A DNA stretch of 5,696 nucleotides from Planctomycetota bacterium (lineage in GTDB: Bacteria > Planctomycetota > MHYJ01 > JACQXL01). Made by a program: the position numbers and the translations under genes. Positions 1-5,063 of this stretch are shown one piece after another; within the stretch, counting starts at the first letter, position 1, and each line of letters opens with the position of its first letter. Location: NCBI GenBank assembly GCA_016208805.1, contig JACQXL010000165.1, positions 1-5,696 on the forward strand, in the 5' to 3' direction. The notes beneath the pieces are model-generated. The model ran no database searches. It worked only from the letters and a program-made list of their open reading frames with translations, and was not told the DNA's origin.

Positions 1-37
1 GAGATTCTTCACTCCGCTTCGCTCCGTTCAGAATGAC
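1..37 (-). repeat. interspersed repeat (GTCATTCTGA...GAAGAATCTC type), copy 1
   Basis: On the minus strand it begins GTCATTCTGA and ends GAAGAATCTC. A related, shorter copy lies at 5638-5667 on the plus strand with the same ends and a different centre. This copy lies in frame inside the four-helix protein gene and supplies residues 120-131. The word resembles short dispersed repeats common in repeat-rich environmental genomes. Confidence 0.7.
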
Positions 38-394
38 AAAAGGGGCATTTCGCAAGAGTTCGGTATTAAGTTTAATCTTCAGTTTAGTGTATTCGGCTGT
101 AAATTTATCCTGTTCGTTTGTGGCAATATAATTTCGTTTATGCGCAAAGAGGATAAAATGTTTGCATTCGGCCAACGAACCGCGCGCCTGGCGGCAGAAC
201 TGCTGGTTTTCCTTGTAGTGGTATCGACCGTATCCTTCGGCAATATTGGCGCCGATAGAGGTTGACGCCCGTCTTAACTGGGAAACCAGATTATACTTCT
301 CATCAGCCGGAAACTTCTCCGTTAAATCATAAATCCAGTCGGCTAATTCAAAGGATAATTGATAAACCTCAAGGTCGTCAAAATCCCTTATCAT
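1..394 (-). CDS. four-helix bundle protein (23S rRNA intervening sequence protein family), C-terminus cut by window edge
   Basis: At least 131 codons with no stop before the window edge. The start ATG (394-392) has an excellent Shine-Dalgarno six bases upstream. The protein opens MIRDFDDLEVYQ and carries LRRASTSIGANIAEGYGR at residues 40-57, then YKENQQFCRQARGSLAEC at 60-77. These are the signature segments of the TIGR02436-type four-helix bundle family, first named from ORFs inside 23S rRNA intervening sequences. The family is usually about 110-130 residues, so the stop should lie just outside the window. Members are small cytoplasmic all-alpha proteins that form oligomers, and their function is not established. 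No rRNA is present here, so this is a stand-alone copy. From residue 120 (VILNGAKRSEES) the sequence is encoded by an interspersed repeat and is probably not ancestral family sequence. It lies 83 bases downstream of folD on the same strand and may be read from the folD transcript. Family assignment is confident; function is unknown. Confidence 0.87.
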   Translation of the reverse strand, partial: MIRDFDDLEVYQLSFELADWIYDLTEKFPADEKYNLVSQLRRASTSIGANIAEGYGRYHYKENQQFCRQARGSLAECKHFILFAHKRNYIATNEQDKFTAEYTKLKIKLNTELLRNAPFVILNGAKRSEES

Positions 395-400
395 AACGCC

Positions 401-409
401 CACCTCCTT
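401..409 (-). promoter_or_regulatory. Shine-Dalgarno of the four-helix protein gene
   Basis: On the minus strand this reads AAGGAGGTG, near-perfect anti-16S complementarity, six bases before the ATG at 394. It fixes the start and is the strongest ribosome binding site in the window. Confidence 0.85.
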
Positions 410-410
410 A

Positions 411-468
411 TGTCAAGCGTTGGAACTACTTCTTGACCACTTTATGACTACGCTTGACCATCCTTGAC
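411..468 (-). repeat. spacer with repeated GTCAAG words between folD and the four-helix gene
   Basis: On the minus strand the spacer holds GTGTCAAG, GGTCAAGCG and GTGGTCAAG, three spaced copies of GTCAAG. GTCAAGCG (412-419) and CGCTTGAC (451-458) form an 8-base inverted repeat on the plus strand. An 11-codon open frame (461-426, MVKRSHKVVKK) is present but has no convincing ribosome binding site, so I do not call it a gene. TTGACA at 411-416 on the minus strand abuts the Shine-Dalgarno and is too close to the start to act as its -35. Confidence 0.45.
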
Positions 469-496
469 ACTTTCTGGCTATTTCACGCCAGAAAGT
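469..496 (-). terminator. stem-loop across the folD stop codon
   Basis: ACTTTCTGGC (469-478) and GCCAGAAAGT (487-496) are perfect 10-base inverted repeats around an 8-base loop. In the folD message the stem covers the last codons and the stop (478-480). No U-run follows, so it may be an attenuator, an RNA 3'-end stabiliser or a chance structure and not a classical rho-independent terminator. Confidence 0.35.
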
Positions 497-1356
497 TTCC
501 GCGTTGCTTTGACCGTATTGACCATCAGCATCGCGATGGTCATAGGGCCAACGCCGCCCGGGACCGGCGTAATCGCCTTGGCCTTTTCCTTGACAGCATT
601 AAAATCCACATCGCCGCAGAGCCCTTCGGGCAGGCGGTTGACGCCGACATCAATCACAACCACACCGTCCTTGACCATCTCGGCCGTGATGACCTTCGGC
701 TTGCCGATGGCCGCAATCAGGATATCGGCCCGACGGGTCACCTCGCCCATATCCCTGGTGCCGGTATGACAGATGGTCACCGTGGCGTTCTCAGCCATTA
801 AAAGCAATGCTACCGGCTTGCCGACAATATTGCTCCGACCGACCACGACCGCCTCGGCGCCGCTCATCGGAATATTGGTGCGCTTGAGCAACTGGATAAT
901 CCCGTGCGGCGTGCACGGCAGATACATCTTCTCTTCCTCTATTTCTTTCATGTTCTTCTTGGAGAGCAGTTTGCCCATATTCAGCAGATGGAATCCGTCC
1001 ACGTCCTTATCGGGCGAGATGGCTAACAGAATCTTATCCGCATTCAGCCCTTTGGGCAGTGGCAACTGGCAGAGAATCCCGTGTACCTTGGGGTCTTTGT
1101 TGAGTTGGTCAACCAGTTTCAGCAGGTCTGGCTCTTTGGTATCAGGCGGCAGTTTATGGTGGAACGAAGTGATACCCAGTCTATCGCAGGTCTTGAGTTT
1201 CTGGCCGACATAGACCTTGGAGGCCTCGTCCTCGCCGACCAGGATGGTGGCCAGTCCGGGTGCGACGCCCCTGGTCTTGAGCTGGGCGACCTCGTCCTTC
1301 AACTCCGCCTGGATTTGTTTGGAGATTTCCGTGCCGGAGATGACTTGTGCGGACAT
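478..1356 (-). CDS. folD: bifunctional methylenetetrahydrofolate dehydrogenase / methenyltetrahydrofolate cyclohydrolase
   Basis: FolD interconverts 5,10-methylene-THF, 5,10-methenyl-THF and 10-formyl-THF in the cytoplasm, using NADP(H), for purine and formyl-Met synthesis. The 292 residues match the usual length (E. coli about 288). Visible signatures are YVGQKLK at 49-55 with the catalytic Lys at 53, QLPLP at 97-101, PDKDVDGFH at 115-123, PCTP at 147-150, the Rossmann nucleotide motif VVGRSNIVGKP at 171-181, IDVGVN at 235-240, GDVDF at 248-252 and the C-terminal TPVPGGVGPMT at 263-273. The start is supported by AAAGGAG upstream and by the family-typical N-terminus. An oddity is a charged loop at about 132-145 (SKKNMKEIEEEKMY), roughly seven residues longer than in E. 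coli FolD, between the DGFH and PCTP motifs. It is transcribed from its own promoter through a palindromic leader and is divergent from the radical SAM gene. Confidence 0.97.
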   Translation of the reverse strand: MSAQVISGTEISKQIQAELKDEVAQLKTRGVAPGLATILVGEDEASKVYVGQKLKTCDRLGITSFHHKLPPDTKEPDLLKLVDQLNKDPKVHGILCQLPLPKGLNADKILLAISPDKDVDGFHLLNMGKLLSKKNMKEIEEEKMYLPCTPHGIIQLLKRTNIPMSGAEAVVVGRSNIVGKPVALLLMAENATVTICHTGTRDMGEVTRRADILIAAIGKPKVITAEMVKDGVVVIDVGVNRLPEGLCGDVDFNAVKEKAKAITPVPGGVGPMTIAMLMVNTVKATRKLSGVK

Positions 1357-1362
1357 ATTCCA

Positions 1363-1369
1363 CTCCTTT
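1363..1369 (-). promoter_or_regulatory. Shine-Dalgarno of folD
   Basis: AAAGGAG on the minus strand, six bases before the ATG at 1356. It begins one base outside the palindrome at 1371-1444, so folding of that palindrome could affect its accessibility. Confidence 0.75.
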
Positions 1370-1370
1370 C

Positions 1371-1444
1371 TTAAGTAAACGGATTGAACAGATTTATCGG
1401 ATGTTAAGAGTAATCTGTTTTATCCGCTTAATCAGTTTACTTAA
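1371..1444. repeat. 74-base imperfect palindrome filling the folD leader
   Basis: TTAAGTAAAC (1371-1380) and GTTTACTTAA (1435-1444) are perfect 10-base arms. One mismatch follows, then GATT (1382-1385)/AATC (1430-1433). An inner 8-base pair AACAGATT (1387-1394)/AATCTGTT (1412-1419) closes a 17-base loop. The two halves diverge between the outer and inner stems. The sequence looks like a mobile intergenic palindrome of the REP/MITE type; whether other copies exist cannot be seen here. With the promoter call at 1454-1482 it would occupy almost the whole 5' leader of folD. Confidence 0.75.
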
Positions 1445-1453
1445 AACTCGTGC

Positions 1454-1482
1454 ATTAAAACCATATCGGCCACTAATGTCAA
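1454..1482 (-). promoter_or_regulatory. sigma70-type promoter for folD
   Basis: On the minus strand TTGACA (1482-1477), a 17-base spacer and TTTAAT (1459-1454). Transcription would start near 1447, giving a leader of about 90 bases before the folD ATG. The -35 is a perfect consensus with ideal spacing. Confidence 0.65.
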
Positions 1483-1516
1483 GTGATACCGACCTAAAAA
1501 TCGTTCCGTATTTCAC

Positions 1517-1544
1517 TTGACCTAATTCCTATTGTCGTTATATT
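1517..1544 (+). promoter_or_regulatory. divergent promoter facing right
   Basis: TTGACC (1517-1522), 16 bases, TATATT (1539-1544). Its -35 and the folD -35 form the 9-base inverted repeat GTCAAGTGA (1478-1486)/TCACTTGAC (1513-1521), so the two divergent promoters share symmetric -35 regions. Predicted start of transcription is near 1551. TATTAT at 1541-1546 is an alternative -10 with an 18-base spacer. Confidence 0.5.
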
Positions 1545-1557
1545 ATTAATTCCGGAG

Positions 1558-1644
1558 GTGACCGAAAGAAAATCATATACCGGCCCACCGCCGGCTTACG
1601 CCAAAATAAAGAAACTCATCGCCAAAAGGGTAAATAAACTGTAA
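1558..1644 (+). CDS. possible 28-residue basic peptide
   Basis: GTG start, 28 codons and TAA. The peptide begins MTERKSYTGPPPAYAK and ends in a lysine/arginine-rich stretch, IKKLIAKRVNKL, that could form a basic amphipathic helix. It has eight Lys/Arg against one Glu. The promoter at 1517-1544 lies upstream, and the -10 ends 13 bases before the GTG, exactly the distance seen for the radical SAM gene. GGAG (1554-1557) directly abuts the GTG and is too close for normal Shine-Dalgarno use, so translation would have to be near-leaderless. No other start lies in frame after the upstream stop at 1495. I do not recognise the peptide. It could be a chance ORF or the remnant of a larger gene. Confidence 0.28.
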   Translation: MTERKSYTGPPPAYAKIKKLIAKRVNKL

Positions 1645-1760
1645 ACGGGAATACGAATCTCTCGAATCAGCTAATATCACTAATTCGTTCCCCTTCGTCT
1701 ATTCGCATGATTAGTGTTTCGCGTCACGCCGAAGGCGGATCTGCCGAAGGCATGACCTTC
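1645..1760. repeat. repeat-derived intergenic DNA before the radical SAM gene
   Basis: No gene is seen here. GGGAATACGAAT (1647-1658) nearly mirrors ATTCGTTCCC (1683-1692), and CACTAAT (1678-1684) mirrors ATTAGTG (1710-1716), so the stretch is built of ATTCG/CGAAT words. The word GCCGAAGGC occurs at 1728-1736 and again at 1743-1751, a 15-base period. These look like remnants of short interspersed palindromes. Confidence 0.5.
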
Positions 1761-1777
1761 GTGGTTACGGAGTTTTC

Positions 1778-1805
1778 TTGACCACAAATAGATTTAATGT
1801 ATATT
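1778..1805 (+). promoter_or_regulatory. promoter of the radical SAM gene
   Basis: TTGACC (1778-1783), 16 bases, TATATT (1800-1805). Predicted transcription start is near 1812, only about seven bases before the ATG. There is no Shine-Dalgarno in front of that ATG, which fits near-leaderless translation. The geometry is the same as at 1517-1544. Confidence 0.55.
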
Positions 1806-1818
1806 AATCTGAATATCT

Positions 1819-3390
1819 ATGAAAATACTTCTGGTCTACCCGAATGTTCCGGAGACCTTCTGGAGTTTCAAATACGCCTTGAGATTCGTCTCCAAGAAGG
1901 CCGCCAACCCGCCGCTGGGGTTATTGACCGTCGCCGCCATGCTGCCCAATGACTGGGACAAAAAACTTGTAGATATGAACGTGATGTCCCTGAAAGACAA
2001 GGACATCAAATGGGCTGACTTTGTTTTCATCAGCGCTATGGCTATCCAGAAGGAATCCGTAAAAGAAATCATCGGCCGTTGCAAGTCAATGGGCGTTAAA
2101 ACCGTGGTGGGCGGGCCGCTTTTTACCAGCAACCGCGACGAGTTCGCCCAGGCAGACCACCTCGTGCTCAACGAGGCCGAACTGACGCTCCCGTTATTCC
2201 TGTCAGACCTGAAGAACGGCTGCGCCAAACATATTTATACATCCGATAGTTCGGCTGTTAGTGAGTTACAGCCGACTATAGGCGGCAGTAATTCGCCCGC
2301 TCAAACTGCCGCCTACCGCTGGGCGGATATAAAAACCACGCCCATCCCGGCCTGGGAACTCATCAATATCAAAAAATACGCATCAATGAATATCCAGTAT
2401 TCACGCGGCTGCCCCTTTAATTGCGAGTTCTGCGATATCACCCTGCTCTACGGCCACAAACCGCGCATCAAGAGCACCGAGCAGGTATTGGCCGAACTGG
2501 ACAGTCTCCATACGCGGGGTTGGCGCAGCGGCGTATTCTTTGTTGACGACAACTTCATCGGTAACAAAAATAAACTGAAGAACGAAGTCCTGCCCGCAAT
2601 CGGGCAATGGATGGACCAGCGGAAACATCCGTTCTCGTTCGCCACCCAGGCATCCATAGACCTGGCTGACGACGACCAACTTATGCGTCTGATGGTCCAG
2701 GCCGGGTTTGATACAGTCTTTGTCGGCATTGAAACCCCGAACCAGGCCAGTCTGGAGGAATGCAGCAAGTTCCAGAACAAGAACCGCGATTTGGTGGCCT
2801 GCGTCAAGAAAATCCAGTCGTTCGGGTTACAGGTTGAGGGCGGATTCATTGTCGGGTTTGATAGCGACCCGCACTCAATCTTTGAACGGCAGATAGAATT
2901 CATCCAGAAAAGCGGGATTGTCACGGCCATGGTCGGCTTATTGAACGCCCTGCGCGGCACGAAACTATACCGGCGGCTGGAAAAGGAAAACCGGCTGTTG
3001 AACCACACCTCGGGCGATAACACGGATTCCTCAATCAACTTTATCCCGGCGATGCATTACGACACGCTCATCGCCGGCTACAAAAAGGTCGTTAACTCGC
3101 TTTATACCCCCAAGAACTATTACGCCCGGGTCAAGGGATTCCTGAAGGATTTCAAACCGCTCTCAAAAAGGAAATTCCAATTCCAGTTCTGCCATTTCGG
3201 CGCGTTCTTCAAATCTGTTGTCCGGCTGGGCATCATCGGCCGTGAGCGGTACCAGTACTGGAAATTATTCTTCTGGACCGCATTCCGGCGTCCGCGTCTT
3301 TTCCCGATGGCGATAACATTCGCCATTTATGGGTTCCACTTCCGCCGGGTATTTGCAGATTGTCCTACAGTCTGCCCTAAAGGAGAATAG
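1819..3390 (+). CDS. B12-binding domain radical SAM protein, DUF4070-like C-terminus (class B methylase-like)
   Basis: The 523 residues form a cobalamin-binding-like N-terminal domain (about 1-140, MKILLVYPNVPETFWSFK... with PPLGLLTVAAMLP at 31-43, a VDMNV strand end and a GGPLF turn), an interdomain linker, and a radical SAM domain. The cluster motif is C198-P-F-N-C202-E-F-C205, which binds the [4Fe-4S] cluster that cleaves SAM. FVGIETP (301-307) and GGFIVGFD (341-348) are typical barrel strands. The C-terminus ending PRLFPMAITFAIYGFHFRRVF matches the DUF4070 type. Relatives include cobalamin-dependent methylases such as those acting on hopanoids and bacteriochlorophyll, but the substrate here is unknown. 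The N-terminus matches the family, so the start is right although no Shine-Dalgarno is present. Oddities are an extra segment at about 143-166 encoded by two hairpins, LNALRGT where I recall relatives having Pro before the Arg, and a terminal ADCPTVCPKGE partly encoded by an intergenic repeat. Confidence 0.9.
   Translation: MKILLVYPNVPETFWSFKYALRFVSKKAANPPLGLLTVAAMLPNDWDKKLVDMNVMSLKDKDIKWADFVFISAMAIQKESVKEIIGRCKSMGVKTVVGGPLFTSNRDEFAQADHLVLNEAELTLPLFLSDLKNGCAKHIYTSDSSAVSELQPTIGGSNSPAQTAAYRWADIKTTPIPAWELINIKKYASMNIQYSRGCPFNCEFCDITLLYGHKPRIKSTEQVLAELDSLHTRGWRSGVFFVDDNFIGNKNKLKNEVLPAIGQWMDQRKHPFSFATQASIDLADDDQLMRLMVQAGFDTVFVGIETPNQASLEECSKFQNKNRDLVACVKKIQSFGLQVEGGFIVGFDSDPHSIFERQIEFIQKSGIVTAMVGLLNALRGTKLYRRLEKENRLLNHTSGDNTDSSINFIPAMHYDTLIAGYKKVVNSLYTPKNYYARVKGFLKDFKPLSKRKFQFQFCHFGAFFKSVVRLGIIGRERYQYWKLFFWTAFRRPRLFPMAITFAIYGFHFRRVFADCPTVCPKGE
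2247..2315 (+). repeat. double-hairpin insert inside the radical SAM gene
   Basis: Two back-to-back inverted repeats lie in the coding sequence. The first is TCGGCTGT (2251-2258)/ACAGCCGA (2268-2275), extended by ATAG (2246-2249)/CTAT (2276-2279) past one bulged T. The second is TAGGCGGCAGT (2279-2289)/ACTGCCGCCTA (2305-2315). They encode roughly residues 143-166 (SDSSAVSELQ...AAYRW), a Ser/Ala/Gly-rich linker between the B12-binding and radical SAM domains. From memory of the family, relatives pass almost directly from the YTSD-like strand to the WADI-like segment, so this looks like an in-frame insertion of a palindromic element. Confidence 0.6.
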
Positions 3391-3440
3391 GCCATACTGC
3401 CTTTAGGGAAGGAGAATAGGCCTGCCACCTTTAGGAAGGA
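3375..3440 (+). repeat. 29-base tandem repeat overlapping the radical SAM stop codon
   Basis: AAGGAGAATAGGCC occurs at 3380-3393 and 3409-3422, and CCTTTAGG occurs at 3400-3407 and 3428-3435, giving about two units of 28-29 bases. CCCTAAAGG (3375-3383) and CCTTTAGGG (3400-3408) also form a 9-base inverted repeat with a 16-base loop. The TAG stop (3388-3390) lies in the first unit, so the last residues (CPKGE) come from repeat sequence. Confidence 0.65.
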
Positions 3441-3468
3441 AGGTTAATATAATCCGAGTACCTTTTTT
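3436..3468 (+). terminator. weak possible terminator after the radical SAM gene
   Basis: AAGGT (3440-3444) pairs with ACCTT (3460-3464) around a 15-base loop and is followed by a run of T to 3468. The upstream purines can also pair with the T-run through G-U pairs. The stem is short and poor in GC, so this is only a candidate. Confidence 0.22.
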
Positions 3469-3526
3469 GGCGGAGACATCGGCGGCTGACAAACAGGAAA
3501 ACCAAGAAAATAAACCGTTAAAATTA

Positions 3527-3555
3527 TTGACAAAACCCACTCCTTTCGTTAGTAT
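3527..3555 (+). promoter_or_regulatory. promoter of the DUF4143 ATPase gene
   Basis: TTGACA (3527-3532), a 17-base spacer, TAGTAT (3550-3555). Predicted start near 3562, giving a leader of about 30 bases. TGGAA (3561-3565) and TTCCA (3573-3577) form a small inverted repeat at the predicted start site, a possible operator that cannot be proven here. Confidence 0.5.
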
Positions 3556-3591
3556 TGTTTTGGAAATGAGAATTCCATTTATTGACCTAAT

Positions 3592-4737
3592 ATGGAAACG
3601 ATGATACCCAGAACATTTAATCCGCCTGAAGACAGTTTCTTCCTTTTCGGCCCGCGCGGCACGGGCAAAACAACCCTGCTCAGGCAAAATTATCCCGATG
3701 CGCTCTGGATAGATTTGTTGGAACCGGACATCTTCCGTTCTTATAGCGCTTATCCGGAACGGCTCAGAGAGATTATTTTAGCCAATCCGAACAAGAAAAT
3801 CACGGTAATTGACGAGATTCAAAAGATACCGGAACTCCTCAACGTTATCCACGCACTCATAGAAAAGAAATCCAGGATACAATTCATCCTGACCGGCTCA
3901 AGTTCCCGTAAAATCAAGCGCACCGGAGCTGATTTACTGGCCGGCCGGGTGATAAAAAAGACACTCCATCCGTTTATGGCTGTGGAATTAGGCAAACGGT
4001 TTAATCTCAGCCAGGCCTTAAAACAGGGCTTATTGCCCATTGTGCTATCAGCCCGGGACCCTCAAAGCGTCCTGAAAACTTATGTATCGTTATACGTCCG
4101 GGAAGAAGTCCAGATGGAAGGCATGGTCCGCAATATCGGTAATTTCTCCAGATTTCTGGAAGCGGTCAGTTTTTCGCACGGCTCCATCCTGAATATCAGC
4201 AACGTAGCCCGGGAATGCCAGATTGAACGCAAAGTGGTTGAGGGCTATATCGGGATACTGGAGGACTTATTGCTGGCTTTTCGCCTGCCCGTATTCAGCC
4301 GGCGGGCCAAGCGTGCGGTGATAGCGCATCCCAAGTTTTATTTCTTTGACAGCGGAGTTTACCGGGTATTAAGGCCGGCCGGGCCGCTGGACCGGCCTGA
4401 AGGCATAGAAGGCGCAGCGCTGGAAGGATTGGTGGTCCAGCATCTGGTTGCCTGGAACTCATACCGGGACGAGCGGAACAAGGTCTATTACTGGCGCACG
4501 GCCGGCGGTTCGGAAATAGATTTCGTGGTCTACGGCAACGAGGTATTCTGGGCCATAGAGGTCAAAAACACATCGCGCATCCGCCCGGAGGATTTAAGGG
4601 GGCTGAACAACTTCAAGTCGGACTATCCGCAGAGTTCGGCTTATTTATTATACCGGGGCAAAGAACGGCTGATGAAAAACGGAATACTATGTTTGCCCTG
4701 CGAGGAATTTTTACTGGGTCTTAATCCGGCGGAGTGA
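3592..4737 (+). CDS. AAA-type ATP-binding protein with DUF4143 C-terminal domain
   Basis: The 381 residues are the normal size for this family. The N-terminal AAA_14-type ATPase shows Walker A GPRGTGKT at 20-27, Walker B ITVIDEIQ at 70-77 and the sensor-like LTGSSSRK at 100-107, followed by LAGRV. A winged-helix-like middle segment comes next, with LNISNVARE and FFDSGVYR. The DUF4143 C-terminus has YYWRTAGGSEIDFVV and AIEVKNT. Glu308, Asp310 and Glu323-x-Lys325 fit a PD-(D/E)xK nuclease-like fold, though nuclease activity in this family is not established. The biological role is unknown. The start may be the second Met (3601), because the family commonly begins MIPR and only weak GGAA precedes it; neither start has a strong Shine-Dalgarno. 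It has its own promoter and is followed by convergent repeat DNA, so it is probably monocistronic. Confidence 0.9.
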   Translation: METMIPRTFNPPEDSFFLFGPRGTGKTTLLRQNYPDALWIDLLEPDIFRSYSAYPERLREIILANPNKKITVIDEIQKIPELLNVIHALIEKKSRIQFILTGSSSRKIKRTGADLLAGRVIKKTLHPFMAVELGKRFNLSQALKQGLLPIVLSARDPQSVLKTYVSLYVREEVQMEGMVRNIGNFSRFLEAVSFSHGSILNISNVARECQIERKVVEGYIGILEDLLLAFRLPVFSRRAKRAVIAHPKFYFFDSGVYRVLRPAGPLDRPEGIEGAALEGLVVQHLVAWNSYRDERNKVYYWRTAGGSEIDFVVYGNEVFWAIEVKNTSRIRPEDLRGLNNFKSDYPQSSAYLLYRGKERLMKNGILCLPCEEFLLGLNPAE

Positions 4738-4812
4738 AACGGAGTCCCGATGACCATCGGGGCGAAGTCGCAACGAAGTCCAGCGCTTATGCGGGATGCG
4801 GGGTTGACAATG
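4738..4812. repeat. short hairpin and CGAAGTC repeats after the ATPase gene
   Basis: CCCGAT (4746-4751)/ATCGGG (4756-4761) is a tight hairpin nine bases after the ATPase stop and may help end transcription, although no T-run follows. CGAAGTC is repeated at 4763-4769 and 4774-4780 (11-base period). An open plus-strand frame beginning at 4734 overlaps the ATPase stop, but its protein is low in family signal and runs through palindromes, so it is not called. Confidence 0.4.
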
Positions 4813-4882
4813 GGACGCAGATGAACGCAGTCCCGACATCCCGTCGGGAACGCAGATTAATTATCAGCGTAAATCTGCGTCC
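4813..4882. repeat. nested palindromic repeat (GGACGCAGAT type)
   Basis: GGACGCAGAT (4813-4822) and ATCTGCGTCC (4873-4882) are perfect 10-base arms. ACGCAGATT (4850-4858)/AATCTGCGT (4872-4880) forms an alternative 9-base stem. The interior is interrupted by a second hairpin, TCCCGAC (4831-4837)/GTCGGGA (4843-4849). GGGACGCAGA recurs just downstream at 4891-4900, and CAGAG/CTCTG words continue to about 4920. It lies between convergent genes and could act as a two-way terminator or be a mobile element remnant. Confidence 0.7.
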
Positions 4883-4934
4883 AATTACGCGGGACGCAGA
4901 GGATTCGTTCTCTGTGGAATCTGTGGCTGGGAAT

Positions 4935-5063
4935 CTACTTTGCGGCCACCCGGATATCCAGGTGCATATCAAAATAGGCGGGCTTGCTGATATAATTGCG
5001 GCATCCGGGGCAAATGTGTTCGTCTTGCCTGCGGTTTGCTCCAATGTTTTTGGCGGTTTCACA
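4935..5063 (-). pseudogene. zinc-ribbon-like tail of the HTH gene in the +1 frame
   Basis: A 42-codon open segment ends at TAG (4937-4935) and has no usable start; a TAA lies a few codons upstream of it in this frame. It encodes CETAKNIGANRRQDEHI then CPGC, then ISKPAYFDMHLDIRVAAK. The CPGC pair and the compact FDMHLDIRV ending look like the second half of a C-terminal zinc ribbon. The first pair shows Cys-Glu-Thr-Ala, so one expected Cys is missing. It overlaps the last codons of the HTH reading frame and joins it by a +1 shift at the ATG-TGA junction (5064-5059). A recent frameshift mutation, an assembly indel or recoding are all possible. Confidence 0.6.

Noticed and set aside
426..461. 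11-codon minus-strand ORF encoding MVKRSHKVVKK
   Set aside because: It is built from the repeated GTCAAG word and has no spaced ribosome binding site, so chance is the simplest explanation.
1371..1920. CRISPR array or riboswitch in the divergent intergenic region
   Set aside because: The repeats are palindromic and irregularly spaced with no constant repeat-spacer pattern, and no known riboswitch core was recognised. No tRNA or rRNA gene was seen anywhere in the window.
2448..3038. Long antisense open frame of 196 codons inside the radical SAM gene
   Set aside because: It is a shadow of a well-supported coding frame that contains the CxxxCxxC motif; the antisense protein has no family signal.
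3403..3687. Minus-strand 94-codon frame between the radical SAM and ATPase genes
   Set aside because: It overlaps the ATPase Walker A region antisense, reads the tandem repeat, and has no recognisable domain or ribosome binding site.
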